The position numbers and the translations under genes are program-made. Under the pieces are notes generated by a model. It saw nothing but the letters and a program-made list of their open reading frames with translations. It made no database searches and was not told the origin of the DNA. A stretch of 64,000 nt of DNA from Neoroseomonas lacus (lineage in GTDB: Bacteria > Pseudomonadota > Alphaproteobacteria > Acetobacterales > Acetobacteraceae), in the NCBI RefSeq assembly GCF_014644535.1, contig NZ_BMKW01000005.1, forward strand, positions 124,001-188,000, given 5' to 3'. Each line of letters starts with the position of its first letter. Positions within the stretch are counted from its first letter, which is position 1. Below are positions 9,416 to 17,167 of the stretch, in pieces.

Positions 9416-10761
9416 ACCGCGGCGCTGTGTCGCATGGGGGACGGCGCGAGGAAGGCGTCGAAACAGGCGGCGAAATGCCGCAGGAAGGGCCGCCCTGCCT
9501 CGGTCACCGCCAGGCGCCCGGCTTCGCGGCGCAGCAATCCATCGGCCACCAGCCCATCGATGCGCGGCGCGGCCTGGACCATCACCGCCTCGGGCACCGC
9601 CGCCAGGTCGATCGCCGCGTCGCACATCACCCGTTCGATCAGCGCGCCCCGCAGCCGGTCCTCCGCGCTCAACGGACGGCCTCGGGCGATCGGCAGGCGT
9701 CCCGCCTCGACCGCCGCCAGCCAGCGCCGCTCATCAGCCTCGTTCTGCACGAAGCCGTTTGGCGTGCGGCCGATCGCCGACGCCCCGAAGCCGAGCAGAT
9801 AGGGCGCGGTGTCGGTGGTATAGCCCTGGAAGTTGCGCCGCAGCGTGCCGGTGGCGGCCGCCTCGGCCATCGGGTCGCCGGGCCGCGCGAAATGATCGAG
9901 CCCGATGGCGACATAGCCCGCCGCGATCAACACCTGCGCCGCCGCCTCTGCCTGGCGCATGCGCGCGGCCGCGCCCGGCAGGTCCTCCGTGCGGATGCCC
10001 TTCTGGTGCGCCTTCATCCAGGGCACATGCGCATAGCCGAACACGGCTACCCGGTCGGCGCCACAATCCGCGGCGAACCGGGCCGACGCCTCGACCTCGG
10101 CGACGCCTTGCGCCGGCAGGCCATAGATCAGGTCCATGTTGATGCTGGCGATGCCCGCCGCGCGCAGACGATGCACTGCCGCCTCCACCTGCGCGGGCGG
10201 CTGGATGCGGCCGATCAGCGCCTGCACCGCCGGGCTGATATCCTGCACGCCGAGGCTGGCCCGCGACAGGCCAAGCGCCGCGAGTGCCGCGATCGACGCG
10301 TCATCGAGGGTGCGCGGGTCGAGTTCCGCCGCGACCTCCGCCCCGTCGCGAAACCGGAACAGCCGGCGCAGGGTTGCCGCCAGGCGCGTCAGCCCATCCG
10401 GGCCGAGCGTGGTCGGGGTGCCGCCACCCAGATGCAGCGCGGCGACGCCGCCATGTGCGGGCAGCAGCGCCGCGACCATCGCCGCCTCGGCTTCCAGCCC
10501 GGCGGCATAGCGGGCGATGCGCGCCGCCGAGCGCGTCACCGCAGTGTGGCAGCCGCAGTACCAGCACAGCGCGTGGCAATAGGGGACGTGCACATAGAGC
10601 GAGAGTGTGTCCTCCGGCCGGCAGCCGGCGAGCCAGCTTGCTTCGGTCCCGGCGGTCAGCGGCACGAAATGCGGCGCGGTCGGGTAGCTGGTGTAGCGTG
10701 GCAGCGGCTGGGCCGCATGGCGCAGCAGGACATCCTCGGTAGGAACGGCGATGGCGGGCAT
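9412..10761 (-). CDS. hemN: Oxygen-independent coproporphyrinogen III dehydrogenase (radical SAM)
   Basis: 449 residues. It converts coproporphyrinogen III to protoporphyrinogen IX without oxygen, in the cytoplasm. The opening PRYTSYPTAPHF (about residues 21-32) and the radical-SAM cluster motif C62-x3-C66-x2-C69-x-C71 are both diagnostic of true HemN; HemW-type relatives lack the first. GGGTPT (SAM binding) and the C-terminal HemN domain with RRNFQGYTTD follow. The start is the ATG at 10759-10761, 21 residues before RYTSYPT as in other HemN proteins. A FixK/FNR-type palindrome lies only 35 bases upstream, which suggests induction under low oxygen. It is divergent from vgrG. Confidence 0.95.
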   Translation of the reverse strand: MPAIAVPTEDVLLRHAAQPLPRYTSYPTAPHFVPLTAGTEASWLAGCRPEDTLSLYVHVPYCHALCWYCGCHTAVTRSAARIARYAAGLEAEAAMVAALLPAHGGVAALHLGGGTPTTLGPDGLTRLAATLRRLFRFRDGAEVAAELDPRTLDDASIAALAALGLSRASLGVQDISPAVQALIGRIQPPAQVEAAVHRLRAAGIASINMDLIYGLPAQGVAEVEASARFAADCGADRVAVFGYAHVPWMKAHQKGIRTEDLPGAAARMRQAEAAAQVLIAAGYVAIGLDHFARPGDPMAEAAATGTLRRNFQGYTTDTAPYLLGFGASAIGRTPNGFVQNEADERRWLAAVEAGRLPIARGRPLSAEDRLRGALIERVMCDAAIDLAAVPEAVMVQAAPRIDGLVADGLLRREAGRLAVTEAGRPFLRHFAACFDAFLAPSPMRHSAAV

Positions 10762-10796
10762 GCGCGCACCATCGACGATGTGACCGGTCGCACGCT

Positions 10797-10810
10797 TTGC
10801 GCTGGCGCAA
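10797..10810 (-). promoter_or_regulatory. FixK/FNR-type box before hemN
   Basis: TTGCGCTGGCGCAA is a perfect palindrome matching TTG(A/C)-N6-(T/G)CAA, the FixK2/FNR pattern. Its centre is about 42 bases before the hemN start codon; at the usual -41.5 placement transcription would begin almost at the ATG, so the message may be leaderless or nearly so. HemN genes are standard members of FixK/FNR regulons. Confidence 0.65.
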
Positions 10811-10823
10811 GGCGGCATCGGTC

Positions 10824-10892
10824 GTTTCACCGGGACAGGGCGGATGAAACGCTTCATCCTCCGGCACGCCGGACGGGGCGCGACTGTTTCAC
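10824..10892. promoter_or_regulatory. Clustered GTTTCA sites and inverted repeat between hemN and vgrG
   Basis: GTTTCAC occurs at 10824-10830 and 10886-10892, and its complement TGAAAC at 10845-10850. The last is part of a perfect inverted repeat, GGATGAA-ACGC-TTCATCC, at 10842-10859. This divergent gap controls hemN to the left and the first T6SS block to the right. The arrangement looks like an operator, but the regulator is unknown and chance cannot be excluded. Confidence 0.35.
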
Positions 10893-10941
10893 GACGCGGA
10901 AAGAGGCGTCTATGGTGCGCCCGGGGCAAAGGAGTTGGTTG

Positions 10942-13047
10942 ATGTCCGGGGAGCTGAGCCAGGAATCGCGCCTGCTGCGGATCGACACGTCGACCGGCAA
11001 GGAATTCGTCCTGCGCCGGGTCGAGGCCGTCGAAGCGATTTCGCGGCCCTATGTGGTGCAGGCCGAGGTGCTGTGCACGGACGGCGAGATCACCGCCGCC
11101 GATGTGATCGGCCAGACCGCCGTGGTCACCATCACCCGTGACGAGACGCTGGAGCCGCGCCGCTTCCACGGCGTGATCAACGGCTTTCGCAAGATCGGCA
11201 AATTCGGCACAAGCTTCACGGCCTATGGCCTCGAGATCGCGCCGACCTTCTGGAACCTGACGCGCAAGTCCAACGCTCGCGTGTTCCAGAACGAATCCGT
11301 CCCGACCATCGTGAAGAAGCTCTGCGGCGAGGCGGATGCCGTCAAGCCGACCTTCATGTCGGCGCCAGATACGCCGCGCGTGTACTGCATGCAGTACAAC
11401 GAGACCGATTTCGAGTTCTGCCAGCGGCTGATGGACGAGATCGGCTGCGGCTACTACTTCCTGCACGGGGAGAACGAGCACACCATGCTCGTCGCCTCCT
11501 CCTCGGCGGATTACCTGCCAATCTCCTCGGGTCCCTACAAGGTCAATTCATCCTCGACCGCCTGGGATTCGCTGACCGGCTTCACCATGCGCACGCGGCA
11601 GCAGCCCGGCGCGGTGCGGACGCTCGACTTCGACCTCACCAAGCATTCCAACCTGCTCGACGCGACGACGCCGACGGTGCTGACGCAGGTGCACAACGAC
11701 CCGGCCTTCCAGATGTTCCACTGGCCGGGCGGGCAGCAGACCAGGACCGACGGCGAACCAGCGCTGCTGGCGATGCAGACCTACGAGGCGGAGGCCGATG
11801 TCGCCCGCGCCACGGGCTATGACCCGGTCTTCTTCGCCGGCGGCAAGATCAACGTCCAACTCGACCCGAATGCCGAGGCGGCGACCTCCTGGCTGCTGAC
11901 GCGCGTCGTGCACAGCGCCTTCGATGAGACGCACATCGTCGATGGCGGCAATCTCGGATATTCCTGCTCCGTCACGTTGATGCCTGACGACCGGCCCTAT
12001 CGGCCGCCGGCGCCGCGGCCACGGCCGATCGTGCCCGGCCTGCAATCGGCGATCGTGGTCGGGCCGAAGAACGAGGAAATCTTCACCGACAGGCTCGGTC
12101 GCGTGAAGGTCCGCTTCCTGTGGGATCGCCACTGGCCGGCGAACGACACCGCCTGCGAGATCTGGGTGCGCGTTGCCCAACCCTTCGCCGGCAAATGGGG
12201 CGGCACCTTCTTCCTGCCGCGCATCGGCGACGAGGTATTGGTCGGCTTCGTCGATGGTGACCCGGACAAGCCGGTGATCGTCGGCTCGCTGTACAGCGAC
12301 GACGCGCCGCCGCCCTTCCCGATGCCCGGCAAGAAGGAGCAAGGCGGCTTCTCGACCCGCTCGTCGAAGAAGGGCGGGACGTCCAACGCGAATATCCTGC
12401 GCTTCGACGACACCAAGGGGTCCGAGGAGTTCTTTATCCAGGCCGAGAAGGACATGAATGTCCTGGTCAAGGATAACCGCACCGAGACCATCCGCGACGG
12501 CCACGACACGCTCACGGTCAAGACCGGCCACAAATACGTCATCATCGAAAAAGACGACTACAACGAGTGGATCCAGAAGGGTCATCGGAACATCGTCGTC
12601 GAGACCGGCAACCTGAATGTCTTCGTCGAGAAGGGCGACTACGGCACGGTCGTCAACAAGGGCGACCTGAGCGCCTGGGTCGAGGAAGGCGATTGCTACC
12701 TGGAGGTCGCGAAGGGCCACCGCGACGTTCTCGTCGGCACGGGCAATTCGACCACCGAGGTGAACGGCAATATCTCGCAGACGTCAAAAACCGGCAACAT
12801 CAGCATCGAGGCGAAGGCCGGCAAGATCACCCTGACCGCGCCGCAGGCCATCGAACTCGTCTGCGGCGGCAGCTCGATCAAGATGTCGCCCGCCCAGATC
12901 GAGATCAAGTCGATGATGATCAAGAATGACGCGCAGATGATGTTTGAGGCGAAGGCTGGCCTGATGAGCAAGGTCGAGGCCATGATGAACCAGATCGAGG
13001 GCAGCGCCGTGACGATCGTGAAGGGGGGCATCGTGCTCATCAACTGA
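10942..13047 (+). CDS. tssI: Type VI secretion spike protein VgrG
   Basis: 701 residues from ATG 10942, with AAAGGAG ending eight bases upstream; the ATG at 10912 in frame has no such site. It forms the trimeric needle tip pushed out on the Hcp tube. A gp27-like base fills roughly residues 1-380 (for example YNETDFEFCQRLMDEIG near 152), a gp5-like OB fold lies near 360-460 (WGGTFFLPRIGDEVLVGFVDGDPDKPVIVGSLYS region) and a repetitive beta-helical stalk runs from about 495 to the end. There is no extra C-terminal enzymatic domain, so it is a structural VgrG. It opens the forward T6SS block and overlaps the next start by one base. Confidence 0.96.
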   Translation: MSGELSQESRLLRIDTSTGKEFVLRRVEAVEAISRPYVVQAEVLCTDGEITAADVIGQTAVVTITRDETLEPRRFHGVINGFRKIGKFGTSFTAYGLEIAPTFWNLTRKSNARVFQNESVPTIVKKLCGEADAVKPTFMSAPDTPRVYCMQYNETDFEFCQRLMDEIGCGYYFLHGENEHTMLVASSSADYLPISSGPYKVNSSSTAWDSLTGFTMRTRQQPGAVRTLDFDLTKHSNLLDATTPTVLTQVHNDPAFQMFHWPGGQQTRTDGEPALLAMQTYEAEADVARATGYDPVFFAGGKINVQLDPNAEAATSWLLTRVVHSAFDETHIVDGGNLGYSCSVTLMPDDRPYRPPAPRPRPIVPGLQSAIVVGPKNEEIFTDRLGRVKVRFLWDRHWPANDTACEIWVRVAQPFAGKWGGTFFLPRIGDEVLVGFVDGDPDKPVIVGSLYSDDAPPPFPMPGKKEQGGFSTRSSKKGGTSNANILRFDDTKGSEEFFIQAEKDMNVLVKDNRTETIRDGHDTLTVKTGHKYVIIEKDDYNEWIQKGHRNIVVETGNLNVFVEKGDYGTVVNKGDLSAWVEEGDCYLEVAKGHRDVLVGTGNSTTEVNGNISQTSKTGNISIEAKAGKITLTAPQAIELVCGGSSIKMSPAQIEIKSMMIKNDAQMMFEAKAGLMSKVEAMMNQIEGSAVTIVKGGIVLIN
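12523..12747 (+). repeat. Tandem beta-strand repeats encoding the VgrG stalk
   Basis: Within vgrG, a run of roughly ten-residue units of the form G-[DHN]-x3-hydrophobic-V-x-[KET]-G repeats about seven times (e.g. EKGDYGTVV, NKGDLSAWV, EEGDCYLEV, AKGHRDVLV). This is the intertwined triple-stranded beta-prism typical of phage and VgrG spikes. It is coding and in frame, not a mobile repeat. Confidence 0.6.
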
Positions 13048-13718
13048 TGAACCAGGTCCCTGCAAAGCTTTCCGGGCCGCTGGCACCGCTGGTGTCCCGG
13101 CTCGAACTCGACGGCGATGGCGAGAAGGTCATCGCCGGCGCCGATTCCGTGGCTGTCGCGGTCGATCGTCTGGTCGCCGCCGGGCGCCACCAGGATGCGG
13201 TGAAACTGCTCGCGCATGCGCTGCCGAAGCGCGAAGCCGTTTGGTGGGCCTGCATGTGCGCGCGTGCCGTCCCCGCCGGTGGCCTGCCGGCACCGGATGC
13301 CGCTGCGATCGAGGCGGCGGAGTCCTGGGTGCGCCGGCCGGATGAACCCGCCCGTCGGGCCGCCTCGGTCGCCGCGGACAAGACCAAGTTCGCCACCCCC
13401 GAATCCTGGGCCGCGATGGGCGCGTTCTGGAGCGGCGGCAGCATGTCGCCGGAGGGCCAGATGGTCGTCCCGCCGCCCGACCACCTGACCGCGACGGCGG
13501 TTACCGGGGCGGTGATGCTCGCCGCCGTGCGCCACACGCCGGAGAAGCGGCAGCTTCGCCTGGAACGCTTCATCGTCAGCGCGCGCGACATCGCCGGTGG
13601 CGGTGCCGGACGCCTGCCGCCCGAGGAAGCGCCGCCGCCACCGCCGCCCGAAGCGCCGCCACCCGCGCCGATCCAGCGTAAGCCAACGCCGTCGACACCA
13701 CAGCCGAGGATGCCGTGA
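13047..13718 (+). CDS. Uncharacterised T6SS-locus protein (DUF6931-like)
   Basis: 223 residues, starting on the last base of the vgrG stop (TGATGA), so it is co-translated. It is soluble and mostly alpha-helical with a conserved-looking segment AVKLLAHALPKREAVWWACMCARA (about 56-79) and WVRRPDEPARRAA; the last 40 residues are a proline-rich disordered tail. I recall similar proteins annotated as DUF6931 beside T6SS genes, but cannot confirm this. Its place directly behind vgrG suggests a VgrG adaptor or chaperone role, or a regulatory partner of the FHA protein that follows. No enzymatic motif is visible. Confidence 0.75.
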   Translation: MNQVPAKLSGPLAPLVSRLELDGDGEKVIAGADSVAVAVDRLVAAGRHQDAVKLLAHALPKREAVWWACMCARAVPAGGLPAPDAAAIEAAESWVRRPDEPARRAASVAADKTKFATPESWAAMGAFWSGGSMSPEGQMVVPPPDHLTATAVTGAVMLAAVRHTPEKRQLRLERFIVSARDIAGGGAGRLPPEEAPPPPPPEAPPPAPIQRKPTPSTPQPRMP

Positions 13719-13758
13719 GGCCCTGCGGCGCGCCGGCGGTCAGGGGGGAAGCAAGCCC

Positions 13759-15762
13759 ATGGAACTGACCCTCACGATGATCCGCTGCCCCGACACCGTG
13801 GTGCCGGAACAGCGCCGCGTGCCTGGGGGCGACTACATCATCGGCCGTGGCGCCGATGCGAACTGGGTGCTGCCCGACCCTGACCGGCTGCTGTCGAAGC
13901 ACCACTGCGTCGTGGAGTTCCGTGGCGGCGGCTGGCAGCTGCGCGACCTGTCGACCAACGGGACCTACATCAACCATGCGGATGCGCCGGTCGGTCGCGA
14001 CCAGGTCAAGCCGCTGGAGGATGGCGACCGCCTGCGCCTCGGCGCCTATGAGATCGAAGTGCGGGTCGCGATGGCCGCGGGGCAGTCGCCCGGTGCGGCC
14101 TGGGGCGGTGGCCAGCCAGCCGCCGCGCCGCCGCCACAGGGCGGTGGGGGGTGGGATCAGCCCGCCGCTTCGCCGAGTTGGGCCACGGCCCCCGCTTCGC
14201 CGCCGCCCGCATGGGGTGGGCAGGACCAGGGCGGCTGGGGCGCCCCCCCGCCGCGTGACGAACCGCTGCAGCCGCGGCTGCCGGGTGACCCGTTCCTCGG
14301 GACGAAGCCGCCCGGTTCGGGCATGCCCGGCCTGCCGAGTGGCAGCGGTCTGCCGGCTGATTTCGATCCGCTCAATGACGGCCCGGCCATGCCGGATCAT
14401 CGTCCGGCCGCCTCCGATGCCTTCATGCCGCCGAAGCCGATGCAGCAGGTCTCGGTGATACCGGATAGTTGGGATCTCGGCCCAACGCCGGCGGCACCAA
14501 TGGCAACACCGCCGCCACCGGCGCCGTCGGGCGGCGGATCGCGCATCCCTGACGACTGGAACATCGACCTCTCGCCGGGGCCGGCGGCAACGCCCGCGCC
14601 GCCGCCGCGTCCCGCCGACGCACCTGACCCGTTCGCGGCGCCGGCAGCCCGGCCATCCGGCCCGGATCCCTTCGCCGTGCCACCGTCGGCCCGGCCGTCC
14701 GGTCCGGACCCCTTTGCCGCGCCGCCGCCGGCCCGGCCGCCCGGCCCTGACCCCTTCGCTGCGCCGCCGCCGGCCCGGCCATCCGGCCCGGATCCCTTCG
14801 CCGCGCCGCCGCCGTCCCGGCCATCCGGCCCAGATCCCTTCGCTGCGCCGCCATCGGCCCGGCCGCCGGGCAACGACCCTTTCGCGGTGCCTCCCGGCGG
14901 CCCCGACCCCTTCGCCTTGCCCCTGGCCAGCCCCGATCCATTCGCGGCGCCAGCGGCGTATGCGCCGCCGCCTCCTGTCGCGAGGCCGCACGGCCCCGAC
15001 CCCTTCGCTCCGGCACAGCCCGTCGCACCACATCCCGGCGTAGCCGACCCATTTGCAGGCGCGCCGGCTGCCCCGCTTCATGCGCGGCCGCCGGCGCCGC
15101 AGCCCGACCCCTTCGCGGAGCCGCAGCGCGCCGCTCCGCCGCCACCGCCGGTCCAGGATCACGCGCCAGCGTCGCGGCCGGCCATCACCGGCGGCGGCAC
15201 GGAAGCCGGGCTCGCCGCCTTCCTCGCCGGCGCCGGGCTGCCGCCGAGCCTCGCCGCCAATGCCGATCCCGAGGCTGCGCTGCGGTCCCTCGGCGCCGCG
15301 TTTCATGCGGCCATCGCCGGCATGCGTCAGCTGCTGATCGCCCGGGCCGATGTGAAGCGCGAATTCCGCATCGAGCAGACCATGCTGCGCTCGGCCGGCA
15401 ACAATCCGGTCAAGTTCGCGGCCTCCGACGAACAGGCATTGGCTTCGCTGCTTTCCGCCGGGCCGCAGGCAGGCCCGCGCGCGGTGCGCGAGACGGTTGA
15501 GGACCTGACGGCCCACCAGGTGGCAACGCTCGCCGCGACCCAGGCCGCCGCGCGCGCCCTGCTGGCGCGGCTGGCGCCGGAGGGGATCGAAGGCGCCGAT
15601 GGCGGCGGTGGCGGGCTTTTCGCCAGCAAGGACAAGCGCCTTTGGGAAGCCTACAAGCGACTTCACCAACAGGTGACCGAACAGTTCGACGACGATTTCG
15701 ACAGCGCCTTCGGCAAGGAATTCGCGCGAGCCTACGAACAGGCATCGCGGCGAGACGTTTAG
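13759..15762 (+). CDS. tagH: T6SS-associated FHA-domain protein TagH (ImpI/Fha)
   Basis: 667 residues from ATG 13759, with GGGGGGAA upstream. The N-terminal FHA domain (about 25-100) has the expected GR, S-K-H and NGTYIN phosphothreonine-binding loops. A disordered Pro/Ala linker follows, with at least twelve DPFA motifs between residues about 289 and 453. The C-terminal domain (about 480-667), beginning GLAAFLAGAGLPP and ending in KRLWEAYKRLHQQVTEQFDDDF, is the TagH/ImpI conserved region. Fha proteins read the phosphorylation state of core components and allow assembly or firing. The FHA domain probably binds phosphorylated TssL, encoded two genes downstream. Confidence 0.94.
   Translation: MELTLTMIRCPDTVVPEQRRVPGGDYIIGRGADANWVLPDPDRLLSKHHCVVEFRGGGWQLRDLSTNGTYINHADAPVGRDQVKPLEDGDRLRLGAYEIEVRVAMAAGQSPGAAWGGGQPAAAPPPQGGGGWDQPAASPSWATAPASPPPAWGGQDQGGWGAPPPRDEPLQPRLPGDPFLGTKPPGSGMPGLPSGSGLPADFDPLNDGPAMPDHRPAASDAFMPPKPMQQVSVIPDSWDLGPTPAAPMATPPPPAPSGGGSRIPDDWNIDLSPGPAATPAPPPRPADAPDPFAAPAARPSGPDPFAVPPSARPSGPDPFAAPPPARPPGPDPFAAPPPARPSGPDPFAAPPPSRPSGPDPFAAPPSARPPGNDPFAVPPGGPDPFALPLASPDPFAAPAAYAPPPPVARPHGPDPFAPAQPVAPHPGVADPFAGAPAAPLHARPPAPQPDPFAEPQRAAPPPPPVQDHAPASRPAITGGGTEAGLAAFLAGAGLPPSLAANADPEAALRSLGAAFHAAIAGMRQLLIARADVKREFRIEQTMLRSAGNNPVKFAASDEQALASLLSAGPQAGPRAVRETVEDLTAHQVATLAATQAAARALLARLAPEGIEGADGGGGGLFASKDKRLWEAYKRLHQQVTEQFDDDFDSAFGKEFARAYEQASRRDV
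14626..15117 (+). repeat. DPFA short-motif repeats in the tagH linker
   Basis: Twelve copies of DPFA, most in the frame GPDPFA[AV]PP[PAS]ARPSG with a period of 14-15 residues, separated by Pro/Ala. The DNA is correspondingly repetitive, with strings such as GGCCCGGATCCCTTCGC recurring. An earlier single DPFL occurs near residue 178. The repeats are in frame and part of the protein; repeat number may vary between strains. Confidence 0.75.
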
Positions 15763-15789
15763 GCCGGGGCACAAGGGGGCAGGGCGCGG

Positions 15790-17127
15790 ATGCTTTGGCA
15801 CGACAAGGTGGTCTGGCAGGAGGGAATGTTCCTCCGGGCGCAGCATTTTCAGCAGCAGGACCGCCATGCTGAATGGATGCTCCAGGCGCGCGTGGCTCCG
15901 CTGCGCGCGCACCCCTGGGGCATCACGGAACTCTCGCTCGACCGCGACCTGCTGGCGGCGGGCAAATTTGCCATCGCCTCGGCGACCGGCATCATGGAGG
16001 ACGGCACGGCCTTCTCCGTGCCCGGCCATGCCGACCAGCCTGCGCCGCTCGACCTGCCGGAGGGGACGCGCAACTGCATCGTCTATCTCGCGTTGCCGGT
16101 GCGCCAGCCAGGCAGCCCCGAGATCGCCTTCACCGAAGGCCCTGACACGGCCAATGCGCGCTACGCCATGCGAAGCTTCGAGGCCTTCGACACCCATTCC
16201 GACGCGACAGTCCCCGGCGAACTCCAGGTCGGCCGCCCGCGCCTGCGCTTCATGCTCGAGACCGAGGAACGCGCCGGCTTCTCGACCATCGGCCTGACTC
16301 GCATCGTCGAGGTCCAGGCCGACCGCCGGGTTGTCGTCGATGACCGCTTCATCCCGCCCTGCCTGCGCGTCTCGGCCACGCCGCCGCTGGGCAATCTGGT
16401 GGGCGAACTGGTCGGCATGCTCGGCCAGCGCGCGGAAGCGCTCGGTGCACGGCTGTCCCAGCCCGGTGCGCGCGGCGTCGCCGAGGTTGCCGACTTCCTG
16501 CTGCTGCAGGCGGTCAATCGTTGGCAGCCACTGCTCGCGCATTGGGCCGACGCGGGCAATGTGCATCCCGAAGCGCTCTACGCGGCGCTGGTGCAGTTGG
16601 CCGGTGAGCTCGCGACCTTTACCGACCCCAAGCGCATGGCCGCGACCTATCCGGCCTATCGACATGAGGACCTGCAGCGCTCCTTCGCGCCGGTCGTCGC
16701 CGATCTGCGCCGATCGCTGTCGATGGTGCTGGAGACCAATGCCGTCTCCATACCACTGCAGGAGCGCCAATTCGGCATTCGGGTCGGCCCGATCATCGAC
16801 CGCAACCTGCTGCGGGCCAGCCAGTTCGTGCTGTCCGTCCAGGCGGACCTGCCCTCGGAGCAGCTGCGCCGCGTCTTCCCCAACCAGGTGAAGATCGGCG
16901 CGGTCGAACACATCCGCGAACTGGTCAACGTCGCGTTGCCGGGCATCCAGGTGCGTCCACTGCCCGTGGCACCTCGGCAGATCCCGTTTCACTCGGCCGC
17001 AGTCTATTTCGAACTCGATCGCGGCAGCCCGCACTGGGCGCAGATGCAGAATGCCGGGGCCTTCGCCATCCATGTTTCCGGCGATTTCCCCAATCTGAAG
17101 ATGGAACTCTGGGCGATCAGGGGTTGA
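15790..17127 (+). CDS. tssK: T6SS baseplate protein TssK (ImpJ)
   Basis: 445 residues, the normal length for TssK. The opening VVWQEGMFLRAQHFQQQDRHAEW is the family hallmark. TssK trimers link the TssFGE wedge of the baseplate to the TssLM membrane complex. N-terminal shoulder and head domains are followed by a C-terminal alpha-helical neck and receptor-binding region (about 320-445, with VGPIIDRNLLRASQFVLSV). It lies between tagH and tssL in imp order, with short gaps. There are no odd features. Confidence 0.96.
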   Translation: MLWHDKVVWQEGMFLRAQHFQQQDRHAEWMLQARVAPLRAHPWGITELSLDRDLLAAGKFAIASATGIMEDGTAFSVPGHADQPAPLDLPEGTRNCIVYLALPVRQPGSPEIAFTEGPDTANARYAMRSFEAFDTHSDATVPGELQVGRPRLRFMLETEERAGFSTIGLTRIVEVQADRRVVVDDRFIPPCLRVSATPPLGNLVGELVGMLGQRAEALGARLSQPGARGVAEVADFLLLQAVNRWQPLLAHWADAGNVHPEALYAALVQLAGELATFTDPKRMAATYPAYRHEDLQRSFAPVVADLRRSLSMVLETNAVSIPLQERQFGIRVGPIIDRNLLRASQFVLSVQADLPSEQLRRVFPNQVKIGAVEHIRELVNVALPGIQVRPLPVAPRQIPFHSAAVYFELDRGSPHWAQMQNAGAFAIHVSGDFPNLKMELWAIRG

Positions 17128-17167
17128 CCCTCTGTCCGCCCTGCCTTGACCCGAAGGACGCCGCGCG

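Noticed and set aside
9427-10941. Long in-frame extension upstream of vgrG running antisense to hemN
   Set aside because: The extension has no VgrG similarity, while ATG 10942 has a good ribosome site and gives the family start.
14626-15117. CRISPR-like or satellite DNA repeat
   Set aside because: The repeats are in frame within tagH, with codon-level variation and no spacer structure.
14626-15117. DPF motifs as mimics of eukaryotic AP-2 adaptor ligands
   Set aside because: TagH has no export signal and acts in the cytoplasm; internal docking is the simpler reading.
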